Shown here: one piece after another, positions 6,887 through 16,156 of the stretch | Position numbering within the stretch: the first letter of the stretch is position 1 | Layout of the letters: every line of letters begins with the position of its first letter | Assembly: GCA_043768625.1 (NCBI GenBank) | Contig: JAYVKG010000050.1 | Location: forward strand, 1-32,708 | From: UKL13-2 sp043768625 | Lineage (GTDB): Bacteria > Pseudomonadota > Gammaproteobacteria > Burkholderiales > Usitatibacteraceae | Reading direction: 5' to 3' | DNA: 32,708 nucleotides | Translations under genes and position numbers: made by a program | Notes under the pieces: generated by a model | Database searches by the model: none | The model's input: the letters and a program-made list of their open reading frames with translations, nothing else | What the model was told of the DNA's origin: nothing

Positions 6887-8315
6887 GGTTGCCCTCCATT
6901 TTTGTGACCACGCCCATGTCAATTTTGTGCTTCAGCGCGCGTACGCATTCGGCGAATACTTCACCGCGATGGTGGTAATTTTTGAACATGTCAAAACTGG
7001 CACAAGCCGGCGATAGCAGTACGGCGTCGCCCTGAGAGGCGCATGAATAGGCTGCCTCCACGGCCTCTTGCATGGAGGCGGCGTGGACGGTGGAGATGCG
7101 GGCGGAGGTGATGGCCGATTCAATCAGCCTCGCGTCCTTGCCAATCAGCACCACCGCGCGGGCACGTTTTCGCACCGGCTCCGACAGCGGTGAAAAATCC
7201 TGTTCCTTGCCGATTCCACCGGCGATCAGCACGGTGGGCATGGTCATGCCGTTGAGCGCGGCAACGGTGGACCCCACGTTGGTACCCTTTGAATCATCAA
7301 AGAAGGTGATCCCGTTGATGACACCAACGTTTTCCAGACGGTGCGGCAGACCCTTGAACTGCTGCAGCCCTTCTGCCAGCGCTGCGGCGTCAGCACCGAT
7401 GGCGCGACACAAAGCAAACGCGGCAAGTGCATTCGCGGCGTTGTGCAAACCGGCAATCGGCATATCGGCAAGCAACATCAATCGCTTGTCGCCTTCAAGG
7501 AGCGCACCGCCGTCGATGCCGAAATCCAGCGCGTGGGCCGGACGGTCCAGTCCAAACGTGCTGCATGGCAAATGCGGGTCGCGCATTTGCAAACTCACTT
7601 CGTCGTCGCGATTGAGTACCTGCAGCGCGGCATGCATAAAAATTCTCTGCTTGGCCACCGCGTAATTTTTCATCGTCCGATAACGGTCCAGATGATCCTG
7701 AGAAAGATTGAGCATGGCTGCGGCATCCAGGTGCAATGAATAGGTGGTTTCAAGCTGGAAACTGGACAACTCCAGGACATACACATCGGGCGCGCCGTTA
7801 CTGTTGGCGTCTTGTAACGCCGCCAGCACCGGCAAGCCGATGTTGCCCGCGACCATCGTATTCATGCCGGCAGCGCGGCACATCGCCCCCGCCATCATGG
7901 TCACGGTTGATTTGCCGTTCGAGCCGGTGATGCCGATCACTTTGGGTTTCTTTCCCCTGGCCTCATTTATCTGGTTTTGTTCCCGTGCGAAAAGCTCGAT
8001 GTCCCCAACAAAAATTTTGCCTTTAGCGACCGCCCTCGCGATGGCCGGATCACACGCGGGCCCCGCAACGGCCACGCCCGGGCTTGCAACAATGAGTTCG
8101 GCGTCGCCAAGGAGGGCATCGGCGTGGCCGCCAAACCCGGGGCCGGCAATGAGATCGACATGGGGATATCGGGCGCGAAGCTGTTCGGCACCAGGTGGCT
8201 CGGCGCGGCTATCGGCGACTCGCACACGAGCACCCATTCGGTCGAGGTAGTCGACGACGGATCGTCCGGTGTCGCCCGCGCCAAGAACAAGAATGCGTTT
8301 GTCATGCCAATTCAC
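6876..8315 (-). CDS. murD: UDP-N-acetylmuramoylalanine--D-glutamate ligase
   Basis: Second Mur ligase: adds D-Glu to UDP-MurNAc-L-Ala. The N-terminus VNWHDKRILVLGAGDTGRSVVDYL is the expected UDP-binding Rossmann start, followed by the P-loop GITGSNGKSTVTMM, LELSSFQLET, NLSQDHLDRY, FDDSKGTNVGST and LLSPACASFDMFKNYHHRGEVF near the C-terminus. I place the start at GTG 8315 (479 aa) by alignment with known MurD N-termini; the frame stays open to 8381. The translation signal is odd: a strong GGAGG directly abuts this GTG and is better spaced for an out-of-frame ATG at 8305. The stop TAG at 6876 lies just inside the ftsW start. Confidence 0.94.
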   Translation of the reverse strand: MNWHDKRILVLGAGDTGRSVVDYLDRMGARVRVADSRAEPPGAEQLRARYPHVDLIAGPGFGGHADALLGDAELIVASPGVAVAGPACDPAIARAVAKGKIFVGDIELFAREQNQINEARGKKPKVIGITGSNGKSTVTMMAGAMCRAAGMNTMVAGNIGLPVLAALQDANSNGAPDVYVLELSSFQLETTYSLHLDAAAMLNLSQDHLDRYRTMKNYAVAKQRIFMHAALQVLNRDDEVSLQMRDPHLPCSTFGLDRPAHALDFGIDGGALLEGDKRLMLLADMPIAGLHNAANALAAFALCRAIGADAAALAEGLQQFKGLPHRLENVGVINGITFFDDSKGTNVGSTVAALNGMTMPTVLIAGGIGKEQDFSPLSEPVRKRARAVVLIGKDARLIESAITSARISTVHAASMQEAVEAAYSCASQGDAVLLSPACASFDMFKNYHHRGEVFAECVRALKHKIDMGVVTKMEGNLAL

Positions 8316-8450
8316 CTCCGTGTTCCATCGCTTAACATAACTTAGCCAAAGTCGAGCACCGGTGCGGACCGCAGACAACAAATGGCCTGAAAACCGCTCC
8401 AGTGGCAGGGTTTGTCTTCACAAATATGTTGGCTGCCGCCGTCATCCTGC

Positions 8451-9536
8451 TTATCTCAGCTTCAACGTCGACAGGCCAAACAGCACCAGCATCATCGTGA
8501 TAATCCAAAACCGGACCACCACCTGGTTTTCCTTCCAGCCTTTTAATTCGTAGTGGTGATGCAACGGGGCCATGCGGAATACGCGCTTTCCGGTGAGCTT
8601 GAAGCTCGCCACCTGGATCATCACCGACAATGTCTCGACCACGAATACGCCGCCCATGATGATGAGCACGATTTCCTGCCGGCAAACGACGGCGACCAGG
8701 CCGAGCGCGCCGCCCAGCGCCAGCGCCCCGACATCGCCCATGAAAACTTCCGCCGGGTACGCGTTAAACCACAGAAAGGCCAGGCCGGCGCCGGCAATCG
8801 CGCCGCAAAAAATCGCCAGTTCACCGGCACCGGCGATATGCGGCACACCCAGATAATTTGCGAAAACTTTGTTGCCAGCGACGTAGGCAAATATCGCCAG
8901 CGCGGAGGCCACCATCACGGTCGGCAGGATGGCCAGACCATCAAGACCATCGGTCAGATTCACCGCGTTGGAAAATCCAACCACCACCAGCCAGCCCAGC
9001 ACAATGAAGCCGAAGGTGCCGAGCGGGATTGCCACGGTTTTGAAGAAGGGCACAATGAGATCAGTCTGCTGCGGCAGATTGGTACGATAGGCGAGGTACG
9101 ACAGTGCCAGCGCGGCGATCACTGTCTGCCAAAAAAATTTGGCCTTGGCTGAGAGTCCCTTCGGATTTTTGAAAACGACCTTGCGATAATCATCGATCCA
9201 GCCGATCGCACCAAAGCCGATGGTCGTGACCAGGCACGCCCACACATAGCGATTCTCAAGGTCGCCCCACAGCAGCGTGGTCACTGTTACCGCTGCCAGA
9301 ATGAGCGCGCCGCCCATCGTGGGCGTACCGGCTTTCACCAAATGCGTTTGCGGCCCGTCATCGCGTATCGACTGGCCGATTTTTAGCGCGGTGAGTTTGC
9401 GAATCATCCACGGGCCAATGATGAACGATATCGCCAGCGAGGTGAGCGCGGCCAGCACGGTGCGCAGCGTGATGTACTGAAACACGCTGAAGGCGCGGAT
9501 ATCCCTGGCGAGCCATTGGAAAAGTTCGAGCAGCAT
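8451..9536 (-). CDS. mraY: Phospho-N-acetylmuramoyl-pentapeptide transferase
   Basis: Polytopic inner-membrane enzyme that transfers phospho-MurNAc-pentapeptide to undecaprenyl phosphate, giving lipid I. The 361-residue length equals the family norm (E. coli 360). It begins MLLELFQWLARDIRAFSVFQYITLR... and shows DDGPQTHLVKAGTPTMGG, GWIDDYRKV with the aspartate pair, NAVNLTDGLDGLA, GDVGALALGG and the cytoplasmic HHHYELKGWKE loop. The ATG at 9536 overlaps the murF TAA by one base. A 135-nt gap to murD (8316-8450) follows, one of the few spaces in the cluster. Confidence 0.97.
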   Translation of the reverse strand: MLLELFQWLARDIRAFSVFQYITLRTVLAALTSLAISFIIGPWMIRKLTALKIGQSIRDDGPQTHLVKAGTPTMGGALILAAVTVTTLLWGDLENRYVWACLVTTIGFGAIGWIDDYRKVVFKNPKGLSAKAKFFWQTVIAALALSYLAYRTNLPQQTDLIVPFFKTVAIPLGTFGFIVLGWLVVVGFSNAVNLTDGLDGLAILPTVMVASALAIFAYVAGNKVFANYLGVPHIAGAGELAIFCGAIAGAGLAFLWFNAYPAEVFMGDVGALALGGALGLVAVVCRQEIVLIIMGGVFVVETLSVMIQVASFKLTGKRVFRMAPLHHHYELKGWKENQVVVRFWIITMMLVLFGLSTLKLR

Positions 9537-10924
9537 TAGTGAAAGGCCGTTTTAAAATTGGGCACCAGCTGCGCGACCACGCGCTCCATTTTCATGAAGC
9601 GTGAGCCTTTCACCAGTACATGCGTAGCAGCGGTGAGGCGTGGTTTGACAGCATTGACCAGCAGGTCTATTTTCTGAAAGTGTTCAGCGCCACTGCCGAA
9701 CGCGCGCACCGCATGGCGCATTAATTCTCCGGTTGCGCAGAAGGAATCAATGCCGGCAGCGCGCGCGGCAGCGCCGACATCGGCGTGCATGGCGGCTGCC
9801 TCGGGCCCAAGCTCACCCATATCGCCCAGCACCAAGATACGCGGCGATGGAAATGCCGCCAGTACGGCGATGGCGGCTTTGACTGAATCGGGGTTGGCGT
9901 TGTAACTGTCGTCGATGATGGTGGCAAAATTATGGCCACAGTGGGTTTGCAACCGGCCGCTAACCCCCTGAAACGCTTCGAGGCCGGCTTTTATGGTTGG
10001 CAAGGGCACTTCCAGCGCGCAGGCAGCCGCCGCTGCCGCCACTGCATTGCGCTGGTTGTGCCTGCCCAATATCTGCAGCTGCACGTCGATCTGCTTACCC
10101 TGGCTAACCAGCTTCAACGGATGTTGAAGATCATCCGCAAAGGTTGCGCAAACGTCGTCTTCACCGCTCACCCCAAAACCAATCACCCGATGTTTTCCCG
10201 CCAGTTTTTTCCAGTAACCACCAAACCGGTCGTGCATGTTGATAACCGCGATGCCCGCCTCTCTGAGTCCCAGGAAAATTTCGCCCTTGGCCTGCGCAAT
10301 CGCCTCCCGGCTGCCCAACTCGCCGATGTGCGCGGTACCTGCCATGATGACCAGCGCCACATCCGGTTCAACGAGGTGCGTAAGGTAATCAATTTCGCCT
10401 AGGTGGTTCATGCCCAATTCAAAAATTGCCATCTGGTGGCCTGCATTCAGGCGCAGCATCATGTGCGGTACGCCGATGTCGTTGTTCAGATTTCCCTCGG
10501 TCGCCAGGATCGCGTCGGCGTCGCCGCAATGGGCGATGAGGACGGCGCGCAACATTTCTTTCACCGTCGTTTTGCCGTTGCTGCCGGTCAATGCCACCAC
10601 CGGTATGGCGAATTGCCGCCGCCAGGCTTGTGCCAACCGGCCCAGCGCGAGACGGGTATCGGCGACCAGAATTTGCGGTATCGCAGTGTCGACCGATGGC
10701 TGCGACACCAGTGCGGCCACGGCACCGAGTTCGGCAGCACGCGTCACGAATGCGTGGCCGTCAAAATTTTCACCGGCGAGTGCCACGAATAGCTCACCTG
10801 CATTCACCGACCGTGAGTCGGTAGAAACGCCGGTCAGCAATGGATCACCCGCCATTACGCCACACCGTTCTGCCGCCAGCACTCGCGTAACGTTGCTTAA
10901 AGACATCGAAAAGCCCGTATTCAT
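9536..10924 (-). CDS. murF: UDP-MurNAc-tripeptide--D-alanyl-D-alanine ligase
   Basis: Last Mur ligase: attaches D-Ala-D-Ala to UDP-MurNAc-L-Ala-D-Glu-mDAP. Visible signatures are STDSRSVNAGELFVAL in the N-terminal UDP-binding domain, the P-loop ALTGSNGKTTVKEM, EGNLNNDIGVPHMML, ELGMNHLGEI, GRHNQRNAVAAAA and DDSYNANPDSVKAA in the C-terminal domain. I use ATG 10924 (462 aa), whose ATGA overlaps the murE stop. An upstream ATG at 10942 would overlap murE by 22 nt, and a downstream ATG at 10906 is also possible. It is coupled to mraY by a TAATG junction. Confidence 0.96.
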   Translation of the reverse strand: MNTGFSMSLSNVTRVLAAERCGVMAGDPLLTGVSTDSRSVNAGELFVALAGENFDGHAFVTRAAELGAVAALVSQPSVDTAIPQILVADTRLALGRLAQAWRRQFAIPVVALTGSNGKTTVKEMLRAVLIAHCGDADAILATEGNLNNDIGVPHMMLRLNAGHQMAIFELGMNHLGEIDYLTHLVEPDVALVIMAGTAHIGELGSREAIAQAKGEIFLGLREAGIAVINMHDRFGGYWKKLAGKHRVIGFGVSGEDDVCATFADDLQHPLKLVSQGKQIDVQLQILGRHNQRNAVAAAAAACALEVPLPTIKAGLEAFQGVSGRLQTHCGHNFATIIDDSYNANPDSVKAAIAVLAAFPSPRILVLGDMGELGPEAAAMHADVGAAARAAGIDSFCATGELMRHAVRAFGSGAEHFQKIDLLVNAVKPRLTAATHVLVKGSRFMKMERVVAQLVPNFKTAFH

Positions 10925-12456
10925 TTGCTTGCCCCGTGCCACGCGGCCAATGCTTCTTCGGCAACCTCGACATCGCTGAAGTGATGCCTGGTGTCGCCGA
11001 CGATTTGATAGTCTTCGTGGCCTTTGCCGGCGATCACCACGATGTCTCCGGTGTTGGCATCGTTAAGGGCTTCAAAAATCGCCTGTTGCCGGTCGGGGAT
11101 GGACTTGAACGCTGCGCCTTTCATGCCGGCTTCGATGTCTTCGATAATGCGCTGCGGATTTTCGGTGCGCGGGTTGTCGGAGGTGACCACCGACAAATCT
11201 GCATAGCACGCCGAGATGCCACCCATCTGCGATCGTTTGCCGCGATCACGATCACCACCGCAACCGAACACCGAAATCAGCCGACCATTTTCAGGCACGA
11301 TTGCCGCAAGGGTGGACAGCGCTTTCTCGAGCGCGTCGGGGGTGTGGGCGTAATCGACCACCACCAGTGGCTTACGGCGGTCCGAGGTGCGGACCGTTTG
11401 CATGCGTCCCGGCACGGGCGGCAATTTGCAGACGATGGCGGCCGCCTGGGCCAGTGAAATGCCGCTCACCATCAGTGTGGCAATCACCAGCAGCAGATTG
11501 GATACGTTGAACGCGCCGAGGATGTCTGACTCCACGCTCGCCTGGCCAAATTTGCCGCCAATTTCAAACGCAAGCCCCCCCGCTGAGACCGATAATTGTT
11601 TTGCCACCAAATCGGCGTGCTGACCGTTCTGCCGGGTACTGGTACGAATGAGGTTGGGCCCGCCGTGGTCGAGGGAAGTGAGCCGCTTAATCAATTGCTG
11701 GCCGAAGCCGTCGTCGGCATTGATGATGGCGTGCTGCAGGCCGCGCTGTGCGAATAGCTTGGCCTTGGCTGCACCGTACGCATCCATCGTGCCGTGATAG
11801 TCCAGATGATCGCGCGTCAGATTGGTATACACCGCGACGTCAAATTTTATATCGGCGACGCGGCCCTGATCAAGACCGTGGCTGGATACTTCCATCGCAC
11901 ACGCGACCGCGCCCTGCTTTGCGTAGTCACGCAAATGGCGCTGCAACGCAACCGCATCGGGGGTGGTGGTCTCGGAAGCCTGGAGATGTCCCACCATGCC
12001 GTTGCCGATGGTGCCGAGCACCGCCGCTTTTTTGCCGGCGCGCTCCAGGCCCTGTGCAATCCATTGCGCCACCGACGTTTTTCCGTTGGTGCCAGTCACC
12101 CCTGTCATCCACAGCGCGTCAGACGGGTTGCCGTAGATGTGTCCGGCAATCCGGCTGGCGTGGATTTTCAGGTCCGGCACGGCAAGGCAAGGTACTTTCC
12201 AGTCGATGTTCCAGACAAAATTTTCCGGGTCGTACAACACGGCGGAAACGCCGCGGTCAATGGCTTCCGCGATAAAGTCCCGGCCATCGCGTGCCGCGCC
12301 GCGATAAGCCAGAAATGCCGTGCCGCGTTTGGCTTCACGGCTGCTGGCGGTCGCGTCTTGCAGTTGCGCGGGCATGACGGCTAAGGCGTCGGTCAAGTCC
12401 TGCGCCGAGAAGTCGGCTGCCAGCAGGTTTGCCGAATGCATCGTTGGCGCGACCAT
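10921..12456 (-). CDS. murE: UDP-MurNAc-L-Ala-D-Glu--meso-diaminopimelate ligase
   Basis: Third Mur ligase. The amino acid specificity can be read from the C-terminal motif DNPRTENP (around residue 420): DNPR is the signature of meso-diaminopimelate-adding enzymes, while lysine-adding ones have a different motif. The peptidoglycan is therefore predicted to be the mDAP type. Other features are STDSR-equivalent ATASSREAKRGTAFLA, the P-loop GVTGTNGKTSVAQW (119-132), ETTTPDAVALQRHL, EVSSHGLDQGRV, NLTRDHLDYHGTM, VDYAHTPDALEKAL and GKGHEDYQI. Length 511. The ATG at 12456 lies 2 nt after the ftsI stop, with GGAG 11 nt upstream. Confidence 0.97.
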   Translation of the reverse strand: MVAPTMHSANLLAADFSAQDLTDALAVMPAQLQDATASSREAKRGTAFLAYRGAARDGRDFIAEAIDRGVSAVLYDPENFVWNIDWKVPCLAVPDLKIHASRIAGHIYGNPSDALWMTGVTGTNGKTSVAQWIAQGLERAGKKAAVLGTIGNGMVGHLQASETTTPDAVALQRHLRDYAKQGAVACAMEVSSHGLDQGRVADIKFDVAVYTNLTRDHLDYHGTMDAYGAAKAKLFAQRGLQHAIINADDGFGQQLIKRLTSLDHGGPNLIRTSTRQNGQHADLVAKQLSVSAGGLAFEIGGKFGQASVESDILGAFNVSNLLLVIATLMVSGISLAQAAAIVCKLPPVPGRMQTVRTSDRRKPLVVVDYAHTPDALEKALSTLAAIVPENGRLISVFGCGGDRDRGKRSQMGGISACYADLSVVTSDNPRTENPQRIIEDIEAGMKGAAFKSIPDRQQAIFEALNDANTGDIVVIAGKGHEDYQIVGDTRHHFSDVEVAEEALAAWHGASK

Positions 12457-12458
12457 CC

Positions 12459-14207
12459 TTAACCGCGCTCCTTGATGTTGATGGCAACGGGAATCGGCGC
12501 AACGCTTGCTTCGCGCAGCGTTTCCGCATCCGGCGACACACCCGCCATCCGCAGTGCCTGCGACATGACGCTGGAAAATACCGGCGCGGATACATCGCCA
12601 CCAAAATGTTTTCCCGCCGATGGTTCATCAATGGTGACCACGATGATGTAGCGAGGATTGGTGACCGGACCGAAACCGACAAATGAGGAGACGTAAAAAT
12701 TTTCGGTGTACTGGCCGTTCACCAGTTTTTCTGCGGTACCTGTTTTGCCTGCCACGCGAAAGCCCGGCACCTGGCCTTTGGTCGCGGTACCGCCCTGCTG
12801 GGTTACGGTTTCAAGCATTTGTGCCATGGTCCGCGCGGTCTTCGGCGCAATGATTTGTTTGCCGATTACGTCGCCGTCGCGCTTCATGAACGTGACCGGC
12901 AGCAACACCCCATCGTTGGTAAAGATGGTGTACGCGCGCGCTAGTTGAATGGCGCTGACCGATATGCCATAGCCATAGCCCATGGTCGCCTGTTCAATCG
13001 GTTTCCAGTTTTTAACGGCGCGCAGCCGACCGGTTGCTTCACCAGGAAATCCGGTTTTTGGCGCGACCCCGAAACCCAGCTCGTTATAAAGATTCCAGAG
13101 TCGCTCCGAAGGTAGCTGCAAGGCGATCTTGGCGGTGCCGATGTTGCTCGATTTCTGGATAATTTCGGCTACCGTCAACTGCGTGGAGCGGTGCGGTAAA
13201 TCCGTAATGGTCTTGCTGCCAATGGTCAGGCCAGGACCGGTGGTGATGACGGTCTCCGGCTTGACGATACCCGCCTCCAGCGCCGCTGAGACTGCGAACG
13301 GCTTAAACGTGGAACCCGGCTCAAATACATCGGTAATGCTGCGATTGCGCATCTGCTTGAGTTGCACATTGGCGCGATTGTTAGGGTTGAAGTCGGGCTG
13401 GTTGACCAGCGCCAAAATTTCACCGGTTTTCGCGTCGAGCATCACCAGCGCTCCACCTTTGGCTTTGTTGGCTTCAACGGCAGCCTTCAATTCGCGATGC
13501 GCCAGATTTTGAAAGCGCTCATCAATCGATAACTTCAGCGGCTTGCCTTCGCGCGGCGCTTTCAGATTTTCAATGTCCTCGACAATGCGGCCCTTGCGAT
13601 CTTTTATCACGCGTTTTTGTCCCGTCGCACCCGACAGCACGGCTTGCTGCGCGAGCTCAATCCCTTCCTGACCCTGATCGTCCAATCCGGTAAAGCCGAT
13701 GACGTGCGCCGTGACGTCACCTGAGGGGTAGAAACGGCGGAATTCGCGCTGTTGAAATATGCCGGGAATTTTTAACACCATCACCCGCGCTGCCTGCTCA
13801 GGCGACAATTGACGCTTTAACCACACAAAATTTTTGCCCTTGTCGGCAATGCGCTCGGCGAGCAGCGTGCGGTCCATGCCCAGTGCCAATGCCAGCTTGG
13901 CAATTTGCCCTGTATCGGCTTCAATATCGGGCGGACTGCCCCAGATGGATTCCACCGGCGTTGAAATCGCCAGCGCCTTTCCATGACGATCCATTACCGC
14001 GCCACGTGAAGCAGGCATGTCTACCACCCGCACAAATCGAGCTTCGCCTTTGGCCTGCAAAAAATCGTAGTTGAGCCCCTGTAAATAAAACGCACGGCCC
14101 AGCAGTACTCCGAAACCTCCCAGACAAAGCAGCAGTACCACTCGCGAGCGCCAGCCCTCGAGTTTCAGCCGCAGATTCGGTTCGAGACGATTGGAGGCGT
14201 GATTCAT
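12459..14207 (-). CDS. ftsI: Septal peptidoglycan transpeptidase FtsI (PBP3)
   Basis: Class B penicillin-binding protein that cross-links septal peptidoglycan and pairs with FtsW. The 582-residue protein has a short basic cytoplasmic tail, one membrane anchor at about 22-43 (VVLLLCLGGFGVLLGRAF), and the pedestal domain with RGAVMDRHGKALA. The transpeptidase domain has all three active-site motifs: S299-TFK, S353-S-N, and K488-T-G. The residue order and spacing match active PBP3. Its ATG overlaps the ftsL stop as ATGA. It probably lies in the periplasm apart from the first ~20 residues. Confidence 0.97.
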   Translation of the reverse strand: MNHASNRLEPNLRLKLEGWRSRVVLLLCLGGFGVLLGRAFYLQGLNYDFLQAKGEARFVRVVDMPASRGAVMDRHGKALAISTPVESIWGSPPDIEADTGQIAKLALALGMDRTLLAERIADKGKNFVWLKRQLSPEQAARVMVLKIPGIFQQREFRRFYPSGDVTAHVIGFTGLDDQGQEGIELAQQAVLSGATGQKRVIKDRKGRIVEDIENLKAPREGKPLKLSIDERFQNLAHRELKAAVEANKAKGGALVMLDAKTGEILALVNQPDFNPNNRANVQLKQMRNRSITDVFEPGSTFKPFAVSAALEAGIVKPETVITTGPGLTIGSKTITDLPHRSTQLTVAEIIQKSSNIGTAKIALQLPSERLWNLYNELGFGVAPKTGFPGEATGRLRAVKNWKPIEQATMGYGYGISVSAIQLARAYTIFTNDGVLLPVTFMKRDGDVIGKQIIAPKTARTMAQMLETVTQQGGTATKGQVPGFRVAGKTGTAEKLVNGQYTENFYVSSFVGFGPVTNPRYIIVVTIDEPSAGKHFGGDVSAPVFSSVMSQALRMAGVSPDAETLREASVAPIPVAINIKERG

Positions 14208-14515
14208 TTGCTTGCGCCCGGCGTCAAGCCGGTGGCAGTGGCCGCGTCGGCACCCAGTACGACAATTACTGTTTTCCTGGCATCCGGCTGGCCCATGGCC
14301 AGTTCACGCGCCGCTTTTTGTTCAATCCGCCTGCCGGCACCCTGGGTCTGCGCTTCGATCTGCAACTCACGCCACTCGCTGTCGAGTTTTCGTTCGGTTT
14401 CCAGCTCTTTCTGCAACTCGATAAACGCCTTTCGCGCATTGTGCTGCGACGTCACCACCGACAGCGCGCAGCCGATCAGCACCAGTAACAACAATGTGTT
14501 CAGCCTAGCCTGCAT
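14204..14515 (-). CDS. ftsL: Cell division protein FtsL
   Basis: Small bitopic divisome protein that forms a coiled coil with FtsB and activates FtsWI. The 103-residue product has a membrane segment at about residues 6-22 (NTLLLLVLIGCALSVVT), followed by a heptad-like charged stretch (ARKAFIELQKELETERKLDSEWRELQIEAQTQ), as expected for FtsL. Sequence conservation in this family is low, so the call rests on topology, size and its place between rsmH and ftsI. There is a 120-nt gap to rsmH with no recognisable promoter. The stop overlaps the ftsI ATG. Confidence 0.9.
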   Translation of the reverse strand: MQARLNTLLLLVLIGCALSVVTSQHNARKAFIELQKELETERKLDSEWRELQIEAQTQGAGRRIEQKAARELAMGQPDARKTVIVVLGADAATATGLTPGASK

Positions 14516-14635
14516 AAATCGCGGGCCGAACCAGACCGGCAGGATTGGTGCGTTCGGTTGTTTTAATCGTGCTTTTGGATGGCAAAGCCAGATGGCTGAA
14601 CAGGCCCACGCGGCGCAGTGAAATAGGCAGGCTTG

Positions 14636-15613
14636 TCACAGCTTTTCTGCCGTGCGCATGATGGCCGAGCGGGCCCGTGGATTGGCGGCGATTTCGGCGT
14701 CGGATGGCTTGACGGGCTTGCCGACGATGCGAAGGGTCGCGTCGTTGACTTCATGGGCGCGTATTGGCAATTTTGAAGGCAGGTGGTCCGCCTTCGCGGC
14801 GTTTTGCATGAAACGCTTGACGATCCTGTCTTCCAGAGAATGAAACGCGATCACCACCAGCCTGCCTCCAGTCCGCAAGCTGTGAACAGCCTGCGGTAGT
14901 ACCTGCGTTACTTCTTCAAGCTCTTGATTGATGAAAATCCGAAAAGCCTGAAACGTGCGGGTTGCGGGATGCTGCCCCGGCTCGCGCGTCCGGACGGTTT
15001 TACCCACGATCCCGGCAAGCTCGCGCGTCGTCCGAATACGTCCGATGACCCTTGCCGCAACAACCGCTCTTGCAATCTGCTTAGCAAACCGTTCTTCACC
15101 ATAGCGCCAGATGACCTCCCCTATTTCTTTCTCTTCGCTGCGGTGCAGCCACTCTTCAACGGTCTCGCCACGCGACGTATCCATGCGCATGTCGAGGGGT
15201 CCATTGAAGCGAAAACTGAACCCGCGCTCCTCCACATCCAACTGCGGCGACGACACGCCTAAGTCCGCCAGCATTCCATCCAATGCGCCCTGGTTTTTAA
15301 TTACCGCCTGTTTCAGCACATCGTTTAATTCACTCATTGCAGCGTGATACAGCGAAAATCTTTTGTCCTGTTGCGCCAGCAGTTCACCTGCTGCAATCGC
15401 GCGCGGATCACGATCAATCGCGATCAGTTGTCCATTTGGCCCCAATCGTTCCAGGATCGCGCGTGAATGGCCGCCACGGCCAAAGGTGCCGTCGACATAA
15501 ACGCCGTCAGATTTGACGGCGAGAGCATCGACCGCTTCGCGCAATAGCACCGTGACGTGACCCGATGCAGAGACGGGCGTGGAACCTGCGGAAATATTTG
15601 GAAGGTCATTCAT
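14636..15613 (-). CDS. rsmH: 16S rRNA (cytosine1402-N4)-methyltransferase
   Basis: RsmH (MraW) N4-methylates C1402 in the decoding centre of 16S rRNA using S-adenosylmethionine. The 325-residue product starts MNDLPNISAGS at ATG 15613, 8 nt after the mraZ stop. It shows HVTVLLREAVDAL, the SAM-binding VDGTFGRGGHSRAIL, IAIDRDPRAI, ADLGVSSPQLD, RGFSFRFNGPLDMRMD, the TRTFQAFRIFINQELEEV stretch and IAFHSLEDRIVKRFM. These blocks are diagnostic for the family. An in-frame extension to 15697 lies inside mraZ and is not needed. Confidence 0.97.
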   Translation of the reverse strand: MNDLPNISAGSTPVSASGHVTVLLREAVDALAVKSDGVYVDGTFGRGGHSRAILERLGPNGQLIAIDRDPRAIAAGELLAQQDKRFSLYHAAMSELNDVLKQAVIKNQGALDGMLADLGVSSPQLDVEERGFSFRFNGPLDMRMDTSRGETVEEWLHRSEEKEIGEVIWRYGEERFAKQIARAVVAARVIGRIRTTRELAGIVGKTVRTREPGQHPATRTFQAFRIFINQELEEVTQVLPQAVHSLRTGGRLVVIAFHSLEDRIVKRFMQNAAKADHLPSKLPIRAHEVNDATLRIVGKPVKPSDAEIAANPRARSAIMRTAEKL

Positions 15614-15621
15614 GCCACCGG

Positions 15622-16065
15622 CTAAAGGGAAAAATTCTCGGTGCCGGGTGGCAGGACCGCAGCGCCCGACGTAAGCAACTTCAATTGCGCTTCCCACGCA
15701 CCCACGTTCCAGATTTCAAAATGCGTACCCTGCCCCACAAACATCACCAATTTTTCAATGCCGGCGAACTTGCGTAATTCCGGGGAGATCAACACCCGAC
15801 CGTTGCCGTCAAGCACATGATCTTCGGCGAAGCCAATGAGCAAACGCTTCCAGACGCTGGCAGTGCGGTCAAGGCTGGGGAAAGTCATCACGCGATCGCG
15901 GATCGGCTGCCAGTGCAGCAGTGGATACATGAGCAGACAGCCCTCGGGATGCGCCGTGAGCACCAAGTTGCCGGCGCTGGGCAGCGACAGCGGCTCGCGA
16001 TGCCTGACCGGCACCGCCATGCGCCCCTTCACATCCAGATTCAGTTCTGACGCACCTTGAAACAC
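15622..16065 (-). CDS. mraZ: Transcriptional regulator MraZ
   Basis: MraZ is a small AbrB-fold DNA-binding protein that represses the dcw promoter in E. coli. The product (147 aa, family about 150) starts at GTG 16065 as VFQGASELNLDVKGRMAVP, the first SpoVT-AbrB-like repeat. The second repeat reads VLDGNGRVLISPELRKFAG, then LVMFVGQGTHFEIWN. The frame is open for 40 codons upstream, but that stretch contains the operator repeats and untranslated leader. AGAGGGG about 10 nt upstream supports GTG 16065. It is the first gene of the cluster and probably autoregulates through the TGGAN repeats at 16114-16148. Confidence 0.95.
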   Translation of the reverse strand: MFQGASELNLDVKGRMAVPVRHREPLSLPSAGNLVLTAHPEGCLLMYPLLHWQPIRDRVMTFPSLDRTASVWKRLLIGFAEDHVLDGNGRVLISPELRKFAGIEKLVMFVGQGTHFEIWNVGAWEAQLKLLTSGAAVLPPGTENFSL

Positions 16066-16113
16066 GTTCGATGGACCCCTCTCGTTATTTTTTGGCTGAA
16101 AAACGGATACATT

Positions 16114-16148
16114 TTCCAAGGTTTCCAGAAAACTCCACTTTTCTCCAC
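16114..16148 (-). promoter_or_regulatory. MraZ-box array upstream of mraZ
   Basis: Reading the minus strand there are four tandem repeats: TGGAG (16143-16147), TGGAG (16133-16137), TGGAA (16123-16127) and TGGAA (16114-16118), with offsets of 10, 10 and 9 bp. Known E. coli MraZ sites are TGGGN repeats with 5-nt spacers, that is a 10-bp period. The repeats lie just downstream of the predicted start of transcription, where bound MraZ would block early elongation or promoter clearance. Confidence 0.8.
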
Positions 16149-16156
16149 TTGTGGAC

